A stretch of 64,000 nt of DNA from Pyxicephalus adspersus (taxonomy: Eukaryota > Chordata > Amphibia > Anura > Pyxicephalidae): the NCBI RefSeq assembly GCF_032062135.1, contig NC_092862.1:97144959-97208958 (forward strand), given 5' to 3'. The position numbers were made by a program, and so were the translations under genes. This document shows positions 32,211 through 44,338 of the stretch, piece after piece (the stretch's first letter is position 1; every line of letters begins with the position of its first letter). The notes below the pieces were generated by a model, which saw only the letters and a list, made by a program, of their open reading frames with translations, made no database searches and was not told the origin of the DNA.

Positions 32211-34751
32211 CCAGTGATAGGGAGTTTACAATTTAACTAAACTTGTTTATTCCTATTTAATTTGTTTGCATTATTTTATGGTAAATAACAAGTTACCTCA
32301 TGCAGTTCTTTGACTTCGAAGACTCCCATCCTCCCATCACCTCTCACTCTGAGAAGGAATGGTGCATTCTGGGAAACTTAGACTTCATTTTGAGTGTATG
32401 TGGAGAAAGGGAGCCAGTCACCCACCATTACCACAGGTGGAGAAAATAGACATTTGGTTCTAGGCAGCATCACTGGTGAGAAATTGGACTTTTAAGTATC
32501 AAAAGTCTGTCTATTGTTCTTTTATATGTGCAATCTGACAGGATGTGTTTCTGTTTTCCTGGTCTCACCCACCATACACAGTTTGGCTTACTGGAGGACA
32601 GGAGAGTTTAGCTGCATGTCTAGCTGCAAAAAAGCCACAGGGTGATGTATAGCGAGGACACAATATCACCTATCCTCACTTCTTTGCCAGCGCTGAAATC
32701 TACACTCATTATGGAATGCTCGGCCATCTTGATTTGCCAGGCTAAAATGACGTAGCTTCTGTGCAATAACATTGTACCAAAGATTTCAAACAAGTAACTA
32801 AGTTTTTTTTTTGTAGAAGAGAAAAAGCCCTACTGCAATAATAAAAAAAACTTACCTGCCCATAATCTTTGTTTAGTTTTTATTTATCCAGACTTTAGGC
32901 AGTAAGAGATTTTTTTATAAAGAAATGCTGCCATCTAGTGGTATGAGAGATTATAACTGCTAACAAAAGTACAAGTTATTTTAAAGGTTACATATGTATT
33001 TTCTTACAGAGTTAACAGCATAAATCCTTAATATGTTAATCCTTAAAGTTGAACTGTACATTAGAAAATATGCAAGCAAGCAGGAAGCAGGAAGAAGACT
33101 GGGTAAAAATGCAGCTGCTGTATAGGATTGGCAGGTGTATATAAAAAACTGTGATCAGGCAGGTACATTTATTTAATTGCACAAAGAACACCACTTATCC
33201 CTTCTGCAATAAACAACCTGTCAGCTTGCAGTTTAGTTTTAACGCTTAGTTCCACTTTAGACAGATTCACAGTTCTGCTCAATACACATCAGAACAATTT
33301 TTTTTTGAACAACGCAGATTAGCATTGGTAACAATGCAGAAGTTAGAACTCATGGATAATATGATAATATTGTTTTAAATGACAGCTGCTTCAAAATGTA
33401 AGTGCTGCAGGGTAAGGTAAACCCTTCAGTAAAAGTCAGCTTAGTATTATTAACCCTAGTGTTGCTAGTGAGGCAAATGTTGAGCTTAAAGCATAGCCAA
33501 AAACTTTGTCATTGTTCTTTGTTAATAGGCACAGTGGGCAGCAGCTATCCAATGCATAATAAAAAATTACCTAAATAAACTGATTATATGATAATATATT
33601 ATATTATTTCTCAAGTAATTCCTGGTATAGAAAGGAACAAAATACTGTTACTCCAGGCCTTAAAGGTACAGCTCACTGGACTCAGGACATTTGATTTAGG
33701 TCCAATGAACAAACTTGTCTTTCTTTAGGCAATTGATTTAAAATAAATTTTTATGTTTTGCATCTCTCTCTTGAAATGCATGTCTCCTATGAAATACATA
33801 AATATGCAGCCATAAAGTCCCTGCAAGATAGAAAACCATATCCTATTCACTGTCTTTTTTATTCATGCCAAAAAAACACAGCATATAATCCCTACATGTC
33901 TTTCTTCTAGTGCACCCTGATACAGAAATAGGGTGGTGTTCTTTTTTAATTAAAATGTTAGTCCTGTAGGGGGCAAGAGGTGGAGCATACAGTATGTATT
34001 CCACCAAAGAGTGTTGGTTGCAATAAAAAATTATGGTGGTGAGGATTTATTGTTTTTTTTAATATATGTGTAAAATGTGCTTAAGACAATTGAAAAAATG
34101 TCCTACATTATATAAGTCTGTACGGGCATTGAATTCTCAGCAGTGGCTTTTCATTAGATAAACTAAATGAAAATATCTTTCAATGTGTAATTGTGTGAAT
34201 CTGCAATGTGTTTGCTTTCAATTTGTTTCTAAAAAATGCATTATTGCTCCAAAATGTTAATATTAAAAGTTGTCTTCTCAATTACTGTAAATGTAAGAAA
34301 TGTATTAAAGGTGTATAGCATGGCAAACACACGTAAATATTTTTTCCAGCATACATTCCAAGTTCATGGACTGAAGAAATGTTTTCCCATCATTCATTCT
34401 AACTTTTTTGGAATAAAAAAAAAATGTGAAAAACAACTGTGATGGAAGCATGTTTTATTATCTGCTCTCCCATTAAATCCCAAATAAAGTGGGAACTTTA
34501 TTATGATCAGTTATGATTACTTTTCCTAATATTTATAAGTATAGTCATAAATGTTATTTTTTCAAAGCCAGCTGGTTACTTTTCACATTTCTAAAAATAA
34601 GTACATAGTATTAAATATTCTAGTACATGTACAACATTTTTTTTTAAACAATGTAGTTTTCCTATCAATGGTAAAATTTAGTCTGTAAAATAGATTTTTA
34701 ATTTTAGATGGTTAGTTTGCATCTAAATTTAGCTGATTAGCATCCCATAGC
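32211..34751. other. unassigned non-coding DNA
   Basis: AT-rich with no supportable gene or element end. Poly-T/poly-A runs are short. A CTCF-like motif is listed separately at 32928-32941. Confidence 0.5.
32928..32941 (-). promoter_or_regulatory. CTCF-like core motif
   Basis: The minus strand reads CCACTAGATGGCAG, which fits the vertebrate CTCF core CCASYAGRKGGCRS at every position. Occupancy cannot be judged from sequence, and one match per tens of kilobases can arise by chance. Confidence 0.4.
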
Positions 34752-34754
34752 TAA

Positions 34755-35068
34755 GCCTGGGTACACATGTGCAATAATTCTCGTCTTATAATCGGCTCAG
34801 GGCCGATATCGGACAAGAATCTGACGTGTGTACAGCGCTGGTCGTCCATCATCCAAACGACCGTACTGGTGAGTCCACGGACGATGGACTACAAATGATC
34901 TTAATGGAAGTGAAGAGAGTAATCCCCACATAATTACTTCATAGTAATCCCCACTTCATATGTATATACAGCACTCGTTTATGCATCGTGCAGTCGTTAG
35001 TCTTTGGAAAGGATCGAGAAAGATCCTTTCGAACAACAATTATTGCGTACATTATTGTGTACATAGTG
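34755..35068. mobile_element. Harbinger-like MITE
   Basis: A 314-base non-coding element flanked by TAA on both sides (34752-34754 and 35069-35071). The left end has GGGTACACATGTGCAATAAT and the right end the inverse, with GTACACAATAATGTACGCAA on the other strand; both resemble the GTACACAC...CAATAATT ends of the large Harbinger element at 13610. No coding capacity, so it would depend on a transposase from elsewhere. Confidence 0.6.
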
Positions 35069-35071
35069 TAA

Positions 35072-36120
35072 GCTCCACGAAATGTTTATGACAATACTTC
35101 TGTATATTTCAATAATAAACAAAATTTACAACATATATATATGTATATACTCGTATGTATATAACATAAATACCATATTTTATTGCCTCAACCCCCAAAA
35201 CAATGAGGGATTTGGAAAGTCAAATGTCTAGACAGATGTTTTTCTGACTAACATACATCACAACATGGTGGAGTAACATAAACCGCCATTGGTCTGATAG
35301 AAGCAGATTCTGTGCATATATCCCATAAAACGGTTAAAACACCCAACACGTTTCGCCCTACTAGGCTTCTTCAGAGGTATGAGTAGTAACCGTAGAATGT
35401 GGCTAATAAGAGTTTTTGGGAAAAACAGTCGTAATTGATATGACAAAAATTTGAAAAACAAACAAATAAACAAAAGTGCACTTACTTGTTTAGTGACAAG
35501 TTTTTAACGATTGTTAGCCCAGGTAATGATTTCTGTGGAATAATCTATAAGTTTAAATAAATTGGTTAATAAATCAATAATATAAATATTTATGTGAGTA
35601 TGTGAAAATATAATAGACTTACTTGTTAATAGCGTTGACATATTTAATCATGTGTTAAATCTGCGATAGAGCAGGTTTATCAATGTGCAGAACCAAAGTA
35701 AGTAATATATTCATGGGTAAAGAATCTATGTGAGGAGGAAAGCAGCTATGCTTTTATTGAATAAATTTACTTGTTGGTGCAAAGTAAAGAGAGTAATCCT
35801 GGTTTGTAAAGCTTTGTTGGTGGTAATGCTGAGCATGATGGCTCAAGAGAGGAATCCAGCAGCTAGCTCGAGGCTCGAAGCATGAATGGAATTCATAGGA
35901 GAGACTGCCCTGCAGCGTTGTGAGGATCAGAAGGCAAGGAACTGTCAAACAGACAATTCCACCTTTTATTCATGAGGATTAGTGTCTAGGCTAGTGTTGT
36001 GTGGATGCGCCGGGTCCGATGTTCATCCCGCATGTGCTAGTACCATGTAATGAATGCATGTACGTCATAGGACGCCAGGTGTCCATCAAAAAAGGTGCTG
36101 CCCCCTAGGTACACTGATCC
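35072..36120 (-). mobile_element. possible Penelope-like terminal region
   Basis: The minus strand reads CTGAAGAAGCCTAGTAGGGC then GAAACGTGTTGGGTG at about 35340-35375, a motif seen in terminal repeats of Penelope-like elements in amphibians and fish. It may extend to about 36120, where a GC-richer block (GCGCCGGGTCCGATGTTC) lies. No coding part of such an element adjoins it. The name rests on recall of the motif. Confidence 0.35.
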
Positions 36121-36643
36121 ACTCAACTCTGTCTGCTGGCTACGAGATGGGGAGCCTGATTCTTCAAGCCAAATCGGAAGCTCGCTCGCGCATGCATACT
36201 CACAATCTGGAATCGGACCCCAAAAAGCTATTTGTCAACCAAATATTCTCCCTGCAATTATAAACTGAATTGATCACTTGCTCCTAGCCACACTACTCCA
36301 TGAGCTTGACACTGGCAAGCTTGCATTAAAAGTCACTGTTCCCCTAAAAAATCATTCTTTCAAATGGCACACATCTTAGCCCTAAAAAAATGTTTGGGCT
36401 GTTCAAATGATCCAAACATATATATTAGCTGAGAAATAAGCATATTTTTAAATGACCTAATATTTTTAGGTTCAGAAAGAGTTACTAATTTCAGCTCTTT
36501 ACATAGGTGCCTATCTAAACGCATATGATGGCGGACCCGAGAATCCGCCTGGTGATAAACTCCAGCGAGCTTTTGCCAGCGAACTAGATTTTTTCCACAA
36601 AAATTACAAGCACACATACACACAAGTTCTTGTTTGCTTCTAA

Positions 36644-36685
<42 letters not shown>

Positions 36686-36689
36686 TAAA
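36121..36689. other. unassigned DNA ending in a (TA)n tract
   Basis: No gene is supportable. A (TA)n run covers about 36645-36681 and abuts the LTR that follows. Confidence 0.5.
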
Positions 36690-37313
36690 ATGTCAGGGAA
36701 AGTGTTAGAATGGCTTCAGGTAAATGAAAGTGTTAATATTTTGTATAGGTTATATTGATGTATAGGTTTTTAGGAAGAAACCAGGTTCTTTTAGGGCCCT
36801 GGAGCCGGCCAAGGGAGTGAAAGGGTGGGTTCCTTGGCCCAACCCAATTCTGACTGGGAAATATCCACCTACACTCGGGTGCAAAAGGAGAGGATGTAAT
36901 CAGCCAGGGTGGATTCCAGGCTGAGAGAGAGCTAGAGTGGATGCCAGGCTGAGAGAGAGCCAGAGTGGATGCTAGGCTGAGAGCGAGCCAGAGTGTTCCA
37001 GGCTGGAAAAGGAGCCAGAGTCTGTTCCAGGCTGCAGGAAAAGGGGTAGAGCTCCAGGAAAGCCAGTGGGCAAACAAGACTTAAATGGTGAGTGGAACAG
37101 TACTGATATAGTGAATATGTTCGTAAGTGAGGGCACCTGAGTGCCCAGCCGGGCTACTGTTTATTGTTTTTGTTGTGAAGCTGTGGAGTGTACTGTAACA
37201 CTTGCCTAAACAAAAAAAAAAACTGCTGTTATTTTGGACTTTTGGAGTCTGCTGCCTCTAATCTGCCCCGTAAGCATCCCGCTACCATGAGCAACCCCCA
37301 GTAGTATACCACC
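36690..37313 (+). mobile_element. LTR with internal 28-base tandem repeats
   Basis: The segment begins TGTCAGGGAAAGTG and ends near AGTAGTATACCA, followed by CTTTGGTGGAGGATGCAGGC, which suits a primer-binding region after a 5' LTR. Inside, GCTGAGAGAGAGCCAGAGTG-type units recur about four times (36918-37010). About 170 bases recur at 40440-40610. Assignment to Ty3/gypsy is likely but unproven. Confidence 0.55.
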
Positions 37314-37389
37314 TTTGGTGGAGGATGCAGGCAGATTAAGTTTGCAGCAGTCGATTTAAAGGGCTGGTGTGGAGAGTGGCAGCAAAATG

Positions 37390-37629
37390 TAAGAGGTCCT
37401 GAAGCAGCTGATGGTTGCTAATGCTACCCAGCAGCAAGCTAGTGCTGCTCAAAAAGAAAGTTATAAAGCACAGCAGGAGGCCAATCATTTGTTGGTGGCA
37501 CAACTGATGGACGTCTCTCGGACTTTAGCAGTAGATCGAAAAGCGCTGACTGAGGTTGTGCAGCAGCTGGCAGCAAGGAATTTGGATGGACTGCAGAAAG
37601 TATTCCTGTGGAAGATGCTCATGTGTTAA
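37390..37629 (+). pseudogene. gag-like N-terminal fragment
   Basis: Immediately downstream of the LTR is an open stretch rich in Gln and Ala with a heptad-like pattern: LMVANATQQQASAAQKES, then YKAQQEANHLLVAQLMDVSR, then LTEVVQQLAARNLDG. Glutamine-rich coiled-coil starts of this type are seen in gag proteins of vertebrate gypsy elements. The frame stops at 37629, and no capsid, protease or RT follows. Position relative to the LTR is the main support. Confidence 0.45.
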
Positions 37630-37926
37630 CTGAGGAGCAGGCTGATGAATGTGGGCCTGTGTGGTTTGGGGAACCACCTCGGGGTGGATTTTACATGCAA
37701 AAAGCGGTATTCCTGAGTCACACTTGGGGACGCTTTTAACTAAAAAAAAACCCCACTTGCCTTGCTCCATCTCCAGCCGCGAAGTGCAGAGACGAGATCT
37801 ATGGGCTTTCCTGGTGACGTTGGTACATGCGTTGGTGAGGGTGGGAGGATTGGCGAGAAATCCAAATAATTTTGTTTTGGATTCAATACAAAATAGCTGT
37901 ATTGAGTCCAATACAAAGAAATATTC

Positions 37927-37930
<4 letters not shown>

Positions 37931-37976
<46 letters not shown>
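37931..37976. repeat. (TA)n microsatellite
   Basis: About 23 TA units, followed by TATTTATTTATTTA. Confidence 0.95.
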
Positions 37977-37979
<3 letters not shown>

Positions 37980-38329
37980 TTATTTAAATATATATATTTA
38001 ATATATGCTACTATACAGTTACATTATTTTCAAATATTGTTTTTATTTAAACAGATTTTTGTGTTTTGTTATTTAAAATGTAATATTAAATTTAATAAAT
38101 AACAGTGAGTTATGCCTAAGAATTACAGCCCAAAATGAAAAAACAAATTTCTGTACCACTTTTTGCATGGAAATTTGGACGGAATTAGACCGTTAGGGAG
38201 CTTAAAGAATGTGATCCTGCTTCAGCTGAGGCTGAGGTGTAGTTTAAAGATGCCCCTGTATCAGAGTCTGGAGTCCATAAAGGTGTCTCTCTTTCCAAAG
38301 AGGTGTGGGAAAAGTTTAATAAGTTAAGT

Positions 38330-38735
38330 GAAGTGCAGTTTGCTCTCCCTGTTTTGCCTGATGAACAGGAGGTTTAGGAGCATGGTGAGGAAAGTGTTGC
38401 TACATCAGTGGACGTGAAGGCTGAAAAAGTGATGGGAAACATGAAGCCTCCGAAACCAACAAAAATTAAAAAGGAATGTATAAAGAAAACTTTCCAGTGT
38501 GAGCTGTGGAGCTATACTTGTCCCAGACACTCAAATATTGATCATCCTATGCAGAGGCACATGAAATCTCGGTGTGGGGAAAAGCTAAATGAATGCTACA
38601 TTTGTCATGTTTGCTTTACACAGGGTGGGACCAAGAAAAGGCACATACTGCATACAGAAGGTGGCCAAAGCTCATCGTCTCCATTTTGATACAGTCTTCT
38701 TTGACCATTATGGCCTTACTCAACCAAGGAGTAAA
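38330..38735 (+). pseudogene. CTCF-like pseudogene: CTCF-derived zinc-finger fragment
   Basis: CTCF is the chromatin insulator protein with eleven zinc fingers. The open stretch 38408-38689 encodes [19 protein letters not shown], the conserved lead-in to finger 1, then [18 protein letters not shown] (finger 1, where a Cys of the usual CELCSYTCPRRSN is Trp). It then jumps to [18 protein letters not shown], which corresponds to a much later finger, so several fingers are deleted. After a one-base shift, [12 protein letters not shown] resembles the start of the next finger. The absence of introns between the finger 1 lead-in and the later finger suggests a retrocopy. Upstream, 38190-38400 is open in pieces with stops and is not recognisably CTCF. 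It is not functional. Confidence 0.75.
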
Positions 38736-40435
38736 GATAAATCAAGATCTTTATGAAAGATGACAAAGGGAAAACAAAAAGTTTGAAAGATGACAAAGGG
38801 AAATCTGAAAAGCTGATTTAAGAGAAGACCCTTTGCAGTAGAGAACATAATGATACCAGACACATCTCCAGAGGACCGTGTCTCTAAAAAGAAATTTTTA
38901 TTTTTGTGTGTATTGGTTGTTTTTTGTTTTGGCCTAGAAAATGAATGCAGTTGCCCTATCCGGGACTTATTGTATGAGGAAAAATGTGTCGAACAGTGCG
39001 GGGAGGAGGGGGATAGGATGGCTCCAGGGAAATTAAAGTGTTCAGGTATAAGTAGAGGGGATTGGTGGGTATTAGGGTTCCTAACATAGACTATTGATAG
39101 TAATTTTTAGCTTGCCTAGCCTGGATTAGGTATTTATAGGATAGGGTGAAGAGATAGACAGGCTTTTGTAGGCATGATTTTGACATTTCTTTGATAATTG
39201 TTTTATCTAATGATTGTGATATACAAGAAACTTTTCTCTGTGATTACACGTACATAGTTTCACATTTCAAGTATCATATCAATATGAGTTTTTTTGAAAA
39301 GGTCTCAAAAATTTATGACCATTTGCTTCCTGATAAGTCCCTATAATGTTCTTTTCATATGAGAAACGAAACTACATCCCTTTTCTCCCTTACCCAAGAT
39401 AGCCGTCCTATTCTCGCAACAACGGCGAGATCTGGCGAGACTTCGCACAGACCCTGGAGATGCATGTCCTGCCTCTCATATGGTATTTATAGACAAGACG
39501 CCAGCAGATAAAGTCCTCCTGCGGCTTGCTGCCAATGCCTCGCCTACTGTATGCTTCCATCACATATCAACCCAAGTAAGTTTAAAACTTTGAGACATTT
39601 CTTCTTTCTTTTTTATCATAAATACTGATTCAACCTTGTCTGATTTATTACTATTACTTTTTGGCACATATACTCCTACTTTGGTCTCAACTAGACAGTA
39701 TTCAGACCTACATGGGCATTCATGGATTTTCCTCTATATTGTCCATATTTAGATTCCATTTTGGTAAATCAGCAATCAATTCATTTGATAACAGGTGAGT
39801 ATACCTGCATTTTCATCACCAACCCCTATTTCACCTCTATACTTAAGAGTTTTCAAAAGAACACTCCCTCACTTATCCCTTTTAGTGACATATCACACAT
39901 CTTCATTCGTCTAGCACTCTAATAATATCCATTGACATATTGTAAGTAAATACTGCCAATTTGTGTGCATCTATTATAGACAGTATCTGGTTTAATTACA
40001 CTCATGTACATTAAGCTCCTTGTTTTTTCTTTATTTTATAACAGTAATACCTGACTTGGTCATCTAGATGTGCTTGCTTAATATCAACACAACCTTATTT
40101 ACTTATACTATACTTCAGCCAAGGCAAGTCAAAAATCTTTTTCTTCCTTCCCCCTTTTTTGATAATAGACTTTATCCTTTCATTAACAGAGTATTCACAA
40201 GTAATAACTGTTCAATTTCATACACAATCCTCGCTCTATGTTGCTGATAATTTTATATTGGGTTTCATCTATCTGAGGTTTCTTTTATTTGTACTATTCT
40301 CACCCATTACCAACCAATGACTCAAATGATCTTTTCATAGTTTCCATACATAACACCTCTTTCATATGTTTTTGAATAATTGGACGTGGAAATCCTGCAG
40401 ATGTTTTTATCTACCCCATATTACTGTGAATATAT
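38736..40435. other. unassigned DNA, partly repeat-derived
   Basis: 38760-38810 holds a 29-base direct repeat (AAAGATGACAAAGGGAAA words). A GC-richer block at 39395-39560 with CGAGATCTGGCGAGACTTCG may be a retroelement terminal region. No gene is supportable. Confidence 0.4.
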
Positions 40436-40439
40436 TATA

Positions 40440-40610
40440 GGATGGGTTCCTTGGCCCAACCCAATCCTGACTGGGATATATCCACCTGCACTCAGGTGCA
40501 AAAGGAGAGGATGTGATCAGCCAGTGGATTCCAGGCTGAGAGAGAGCCAGAGTGGGTTCCAGGCTGAGAGGAAGTATGGTACAGGCTGGGAAAGGAGCCA
40601 GAATGGGGTG
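40440..40610 (+). repeat. fragment of the 36690 LTR family
   Basis: TGGGTTCCTTGGCCCAACCC, a CTGACTGGGA block and CAAAAGGAGAGGATG occur in the same order and spacing as at 36826-36900, followed by two of the GAGAGAGAGCCAGAGTG units. The copy ends where a hairpin repeat begins. Confidence 0.75.
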
Positions 40611-40611
40611 G

Positions 40612-40725
40612 CTTGTCCTCATGTAATCCCCAGTGCCTGGGGATCCCACACTGTCAGTAGTCCCACGGCTGTGCTTATGAATGAATGCAGCTTTGGGAAT
40701 CATCCTGTCAGTGTGGGATAACCTG
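40612..40725. repeat. foldback repeat, distant relative of the 1590 and 6035 copies
   Basis: TCCCACACTG (about 40644) is inverted as CAGTGTGGGA near 40710, and GAATGCAGCTTTGGGAATCA recalls the hairpin at 6153-6203. Family membership is tentative. Confidence 0.4.
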
Positions 40726-40739
40726 TAAAAAATAAAAGA

Positions 40740-41821
40740 TAAAAAATTACACTAAACACACACACACAATAAATAAAATACTTTAACATTAAATCCTCCT
40801 ACTTTTTTTGTTTTTGGTTTTTCCTGAATAGCTTTTTCTTGGTGTACAAATCTAAAGGATGGGATCAATAAATGATTATGGAATGTCAAACTGAAAAAAA
40901 AACAGCCAAATTTCACGTACTATGCACGCCCAATTGCATGTTAATTTTTAGCACCTGTGCATATAATGATGAGCATATATAAGGGTGTTGTCTAACTTGC
41001 TTGTTTCCTTTGGCTTTATTTTTTTTTTTCAAGGAGGGGCTGTTAGTTTGTTAGCCTAATCTATGTTGCTACATTTGATATTTTGCTTACCATTTAGCAC
41101 AATAGCTGTTTTTGTTTTTTAAACTTTGAATGTTTCAACGTCCATTTTGCAATTAAGAAGTCAATGGTAATGCTATGTTATTGTGGCCATATTGTTTCAT
41201 TTCAATAATATGTCTATATTACCACTCTTAAATGTTTGTCCTGCATCGATGTTTTCTAATCCAGTTTTCCACCCTTGATAGGTCAAAATTGCATATCGGT
41301 TTGGTAAGTAATTTTGGAATGCAATATTTTTTGGGCCACGTGTTTTTTTTATTTTGTCATGTAAATTTAGTGGTGTGTGTGTGGTCTCTATATTTTAATG
41401 TGCCCTTTTAGCAAATGGGTTTATTTTGAATAAACTTTTTTGAAAATTGTTGTAGTTTGTTTTCTGGGGGGTTGTTTTTATCTCCTTTACAATCCCCCAG
41501 GACCTACAATTTAAAAAGTCAATTATGCTTGTTTTTAAGCAGTTTCCTTCTATGATTTGTTTGACTGGCTAAAAACAGCACAAGTGGCTTATTAAAACTC
41601 AGTTGTTTGATGCGCATAGCTATGTGCTAAACCTCAGAAGTGTGATGCGCATTGTTGTGCACCAAGGCGTAACCGCTATGTGTGCGTGAACTGTGTTCTA
41701 TCAGTTGAAAAATGCCAGTTTTCCAGAGAAGGATCCTCATTCCGGTAAGTTTTTCTTTTTATGTGTATATTGTTTGTTTTGCTTCATGTGCACTAATGTA
41801 TGTACATACATGTGCATATAA

Positions 41822-41854
<33 letters not shown>

Positions 41855-43980
41855 TTTATGTGTGTACCTATACATATAAAAGATAAATTCTAGGAAGAAA
41901 TAGGCAAAGAGAATTTTTTGGGGCATATTGCTTAATATGCTTTAAATTGAAAAGATTGCCTGTTTCTTCCTATGATTTTCTGATGTGATGGGCTTGGCTC
42001 CAAGCAACATGGAGGATATTGCTTCTGATTCAAGGAGGAATCTACTTTTAAGTGCTTCCACTACCAAGTGAGTAAGTCAACATATAGTGGGCCAAGGTCT
42101 AAAATGCCATTCAAACCTTCATAAACACCCTAAAGGCTGGAAAAGCACGAAAATATGTTTGCCACAAGGTGTATTTGTCCCTGCAAGGTTTTAGATACTA
42201 GTACTATTTGTTTTATGTAAACACCTAAATAATGCATACAATCCATTATTTAATGGGCAAAATTAAGTTGAGCAACAAAAGAACATCTGTTCTACAAGTT
42301 TCTACGAGTGCTTGTCCCTGCTTGTGAGCTTGGCAATCAATGTGGTTGGATGTTGTGCTTGGCAACCTGGACCTCCTTCCATTACCATCAGGTGTGTTAG
42401 AATGAGTATGCTAATCAGCTGGACAGATAATTGACAACCTGTTTGGCCAGGAAGTGGAAGTGTGTTTAAATGCAATGAGGCTAAGTTCAGGCAGCACAGC
42501 ACAATGAAAACAAACCTATTACACTGCTACAAATGAACACAGGAGTTGTGTGACAGCAAATCAACATGAGTGCAAATGTCAGACTAATAAAATTAAAACA
42601 ACAAGATAAAATAAAAACCATGACAATTTATTCATAAAAGGAATATGTACATGATACATTCAAATACCAATATGTGACAATGTGACTTTGAGAATGGGAC
42701 AAATACAACTAGGGGGTTTAAGTATCAGGTTGGAGTGGAAACCATGCAGACATTTGTATTCAATATTTGTGTAAAAAAATGACAAAATATTGCTAAAGAA
42801 TTGCTAAACAACATGTCATTACAAACCAGACACAAAAACATTGCAGCAAATGATGAAACTAACAATAATGAGGATTACAAAGTCACATCAATGCATACCA
42901 TCCAAGCAAACGTACTTGATTAATCCCCCCCCCACAAACTAGTCCTGTTAAAATAGTAATAATGAAAATGCATATGTATTTATATGCATTTAAATTAATT
43001 TTGACATACACAAGTGAAATCACTAAATGTTCCTTGATACATATATTATAGCATATTTGGCAACAATCCTTTTTTCAAATATTAGATTTTTATAAAGCCA
43101 AACTATTGCTCATTTAATAAGGCAGGAAGGCGGCTGGCAAGTAACAATGAGTGTACTAGCACTCGGCTCCGGCTCACAGAAATACGCCTCATATATCAGC
43201 ATGTATATACAGGCAGAAAGCTTACACGCACTTGCTTGATAAATCAGGCCCATTGGATCTGGCAGCAGCGGTGTTGTGATATGACAGTATCTGTTGCGTC
43301 TACATATGGGGAACTCAAGAAAAACTCCACTAACTGGAAAATCCAGCTTTGTGGGGTGTTAATACTGGGGGTCCTGACGCTTTGTCCCCCGTAAACTGAT
43401 TCAGGACCAAAGATAAAGGGGGGGGGGGAATTTAAGAGAGATTAGAACGTGATCCTTATTAGTGATTTTAAAGTGATCGAGTTAAAACATAATGGTAATG
43501 TTTTTGTATTGGATGCTTAAATGGCAAGTTAGGTTAGTATTGTGATATTCAAAATTTAACATTAGGACTTATGTAAATGAATAGACATATGATTATATTA
43601 AAAAAGGTGTCTATCTAAAGTGTAAAGTGTAGCAATAATATCAAATTCTTTACGTGGATACAGTATTGTAAATTAATATAGAGACCTATACATGAGCTTA
43701 AAACTATAATTTAATTGGTGATGTTATCTATATAATAGTAGTAGGATCAGCTTTTGTCAGCACACTTTAAGGGTAAGGTAATATAATATAGAAAACTATA
43801 GAATAGTTGGACAGGCGAACATTGTTTTAAGTATAATGAGAAATGTAGCTGGTTGTTTAGGTTCCCTATTAATTCCTGTTTTAAATAAAGTAATAGACTA
43901 GAATGTAGAATATTCTGGATGGAATAAATTGAGAATGCTCAAGGACTAGACTAAAGGAATGGTTTGAAACTCAGAGTGTC
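40740..43980. other. long non-coding stretch
   Basis: AT-rich, with TA/CA microsatellite at about 41818-41860, a G-run at 43420-43429 and no supportable gene. The last 400 bases may be the 3' untranslated part of the Penelope-like element that follows. Confidence 0.45.
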
Positions 43981-43989
43981 GTTTAATCC

Positions 43990-44290
43990 AGGGGGTGGGT
44001 AGCCCTGAGGTTGAAGATCCACTTGGATTCCTCTTGGAGGAGTTTAATGTCAGGGTCTCCTCCTCTGGGAATATGCAGAATGTGCTCTGGAGCAAATTCA
44101 AAACATCCTGGGCATAGTTATGTCTTTTGGCAATGTGGTATCCAATGGGAGTTACAATTTTGCTGTGTGTTTTTGAATGGATATGCCCGTAGATATGTTT
44201 TTTCAGAGCCCTTTTGGTTTTTCCGACGTAGAATGCTCCACATTTTCACATGATCAAATAAATTACTCCTTTCGAGAATGTTTTGGTCTA
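43990..44290 (-). pseudogene. GIY-YIG endonuclease domain of Penelope-like element
   Basis: GIY-YIG endonucleases nick DNA and prime integration in Penelope-like elements. On the minus strand from about 44270 the frame reads GVIYLIM, a TGA stop (44248-44246), then KCGAFYVGKTKRALKKHI. The first Tyr lies in VIYLI and the second in FYVGKT, matching the GIY...YIG signature. Downstream HIHSKTHSKIV, IGYHIAKRHNY and EEETLTLNSSKRN complete the domain. The stop falls where many relatives have Cys. Confidence 0.75.
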
Positions 44291-44338
44291 TGGGTGATTC
44301 CATTTCGTAAGATAATAATTTGGGCTTCCAGGATCCAG

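Noticed and set aside
42002..42070. Short exon-like segment (ATG with 27 codons ending at AA|GTGAGT)
   Set aside because: A start and a good splice donor are present, but no domain, no matching acceptor exon and no element ends support it.
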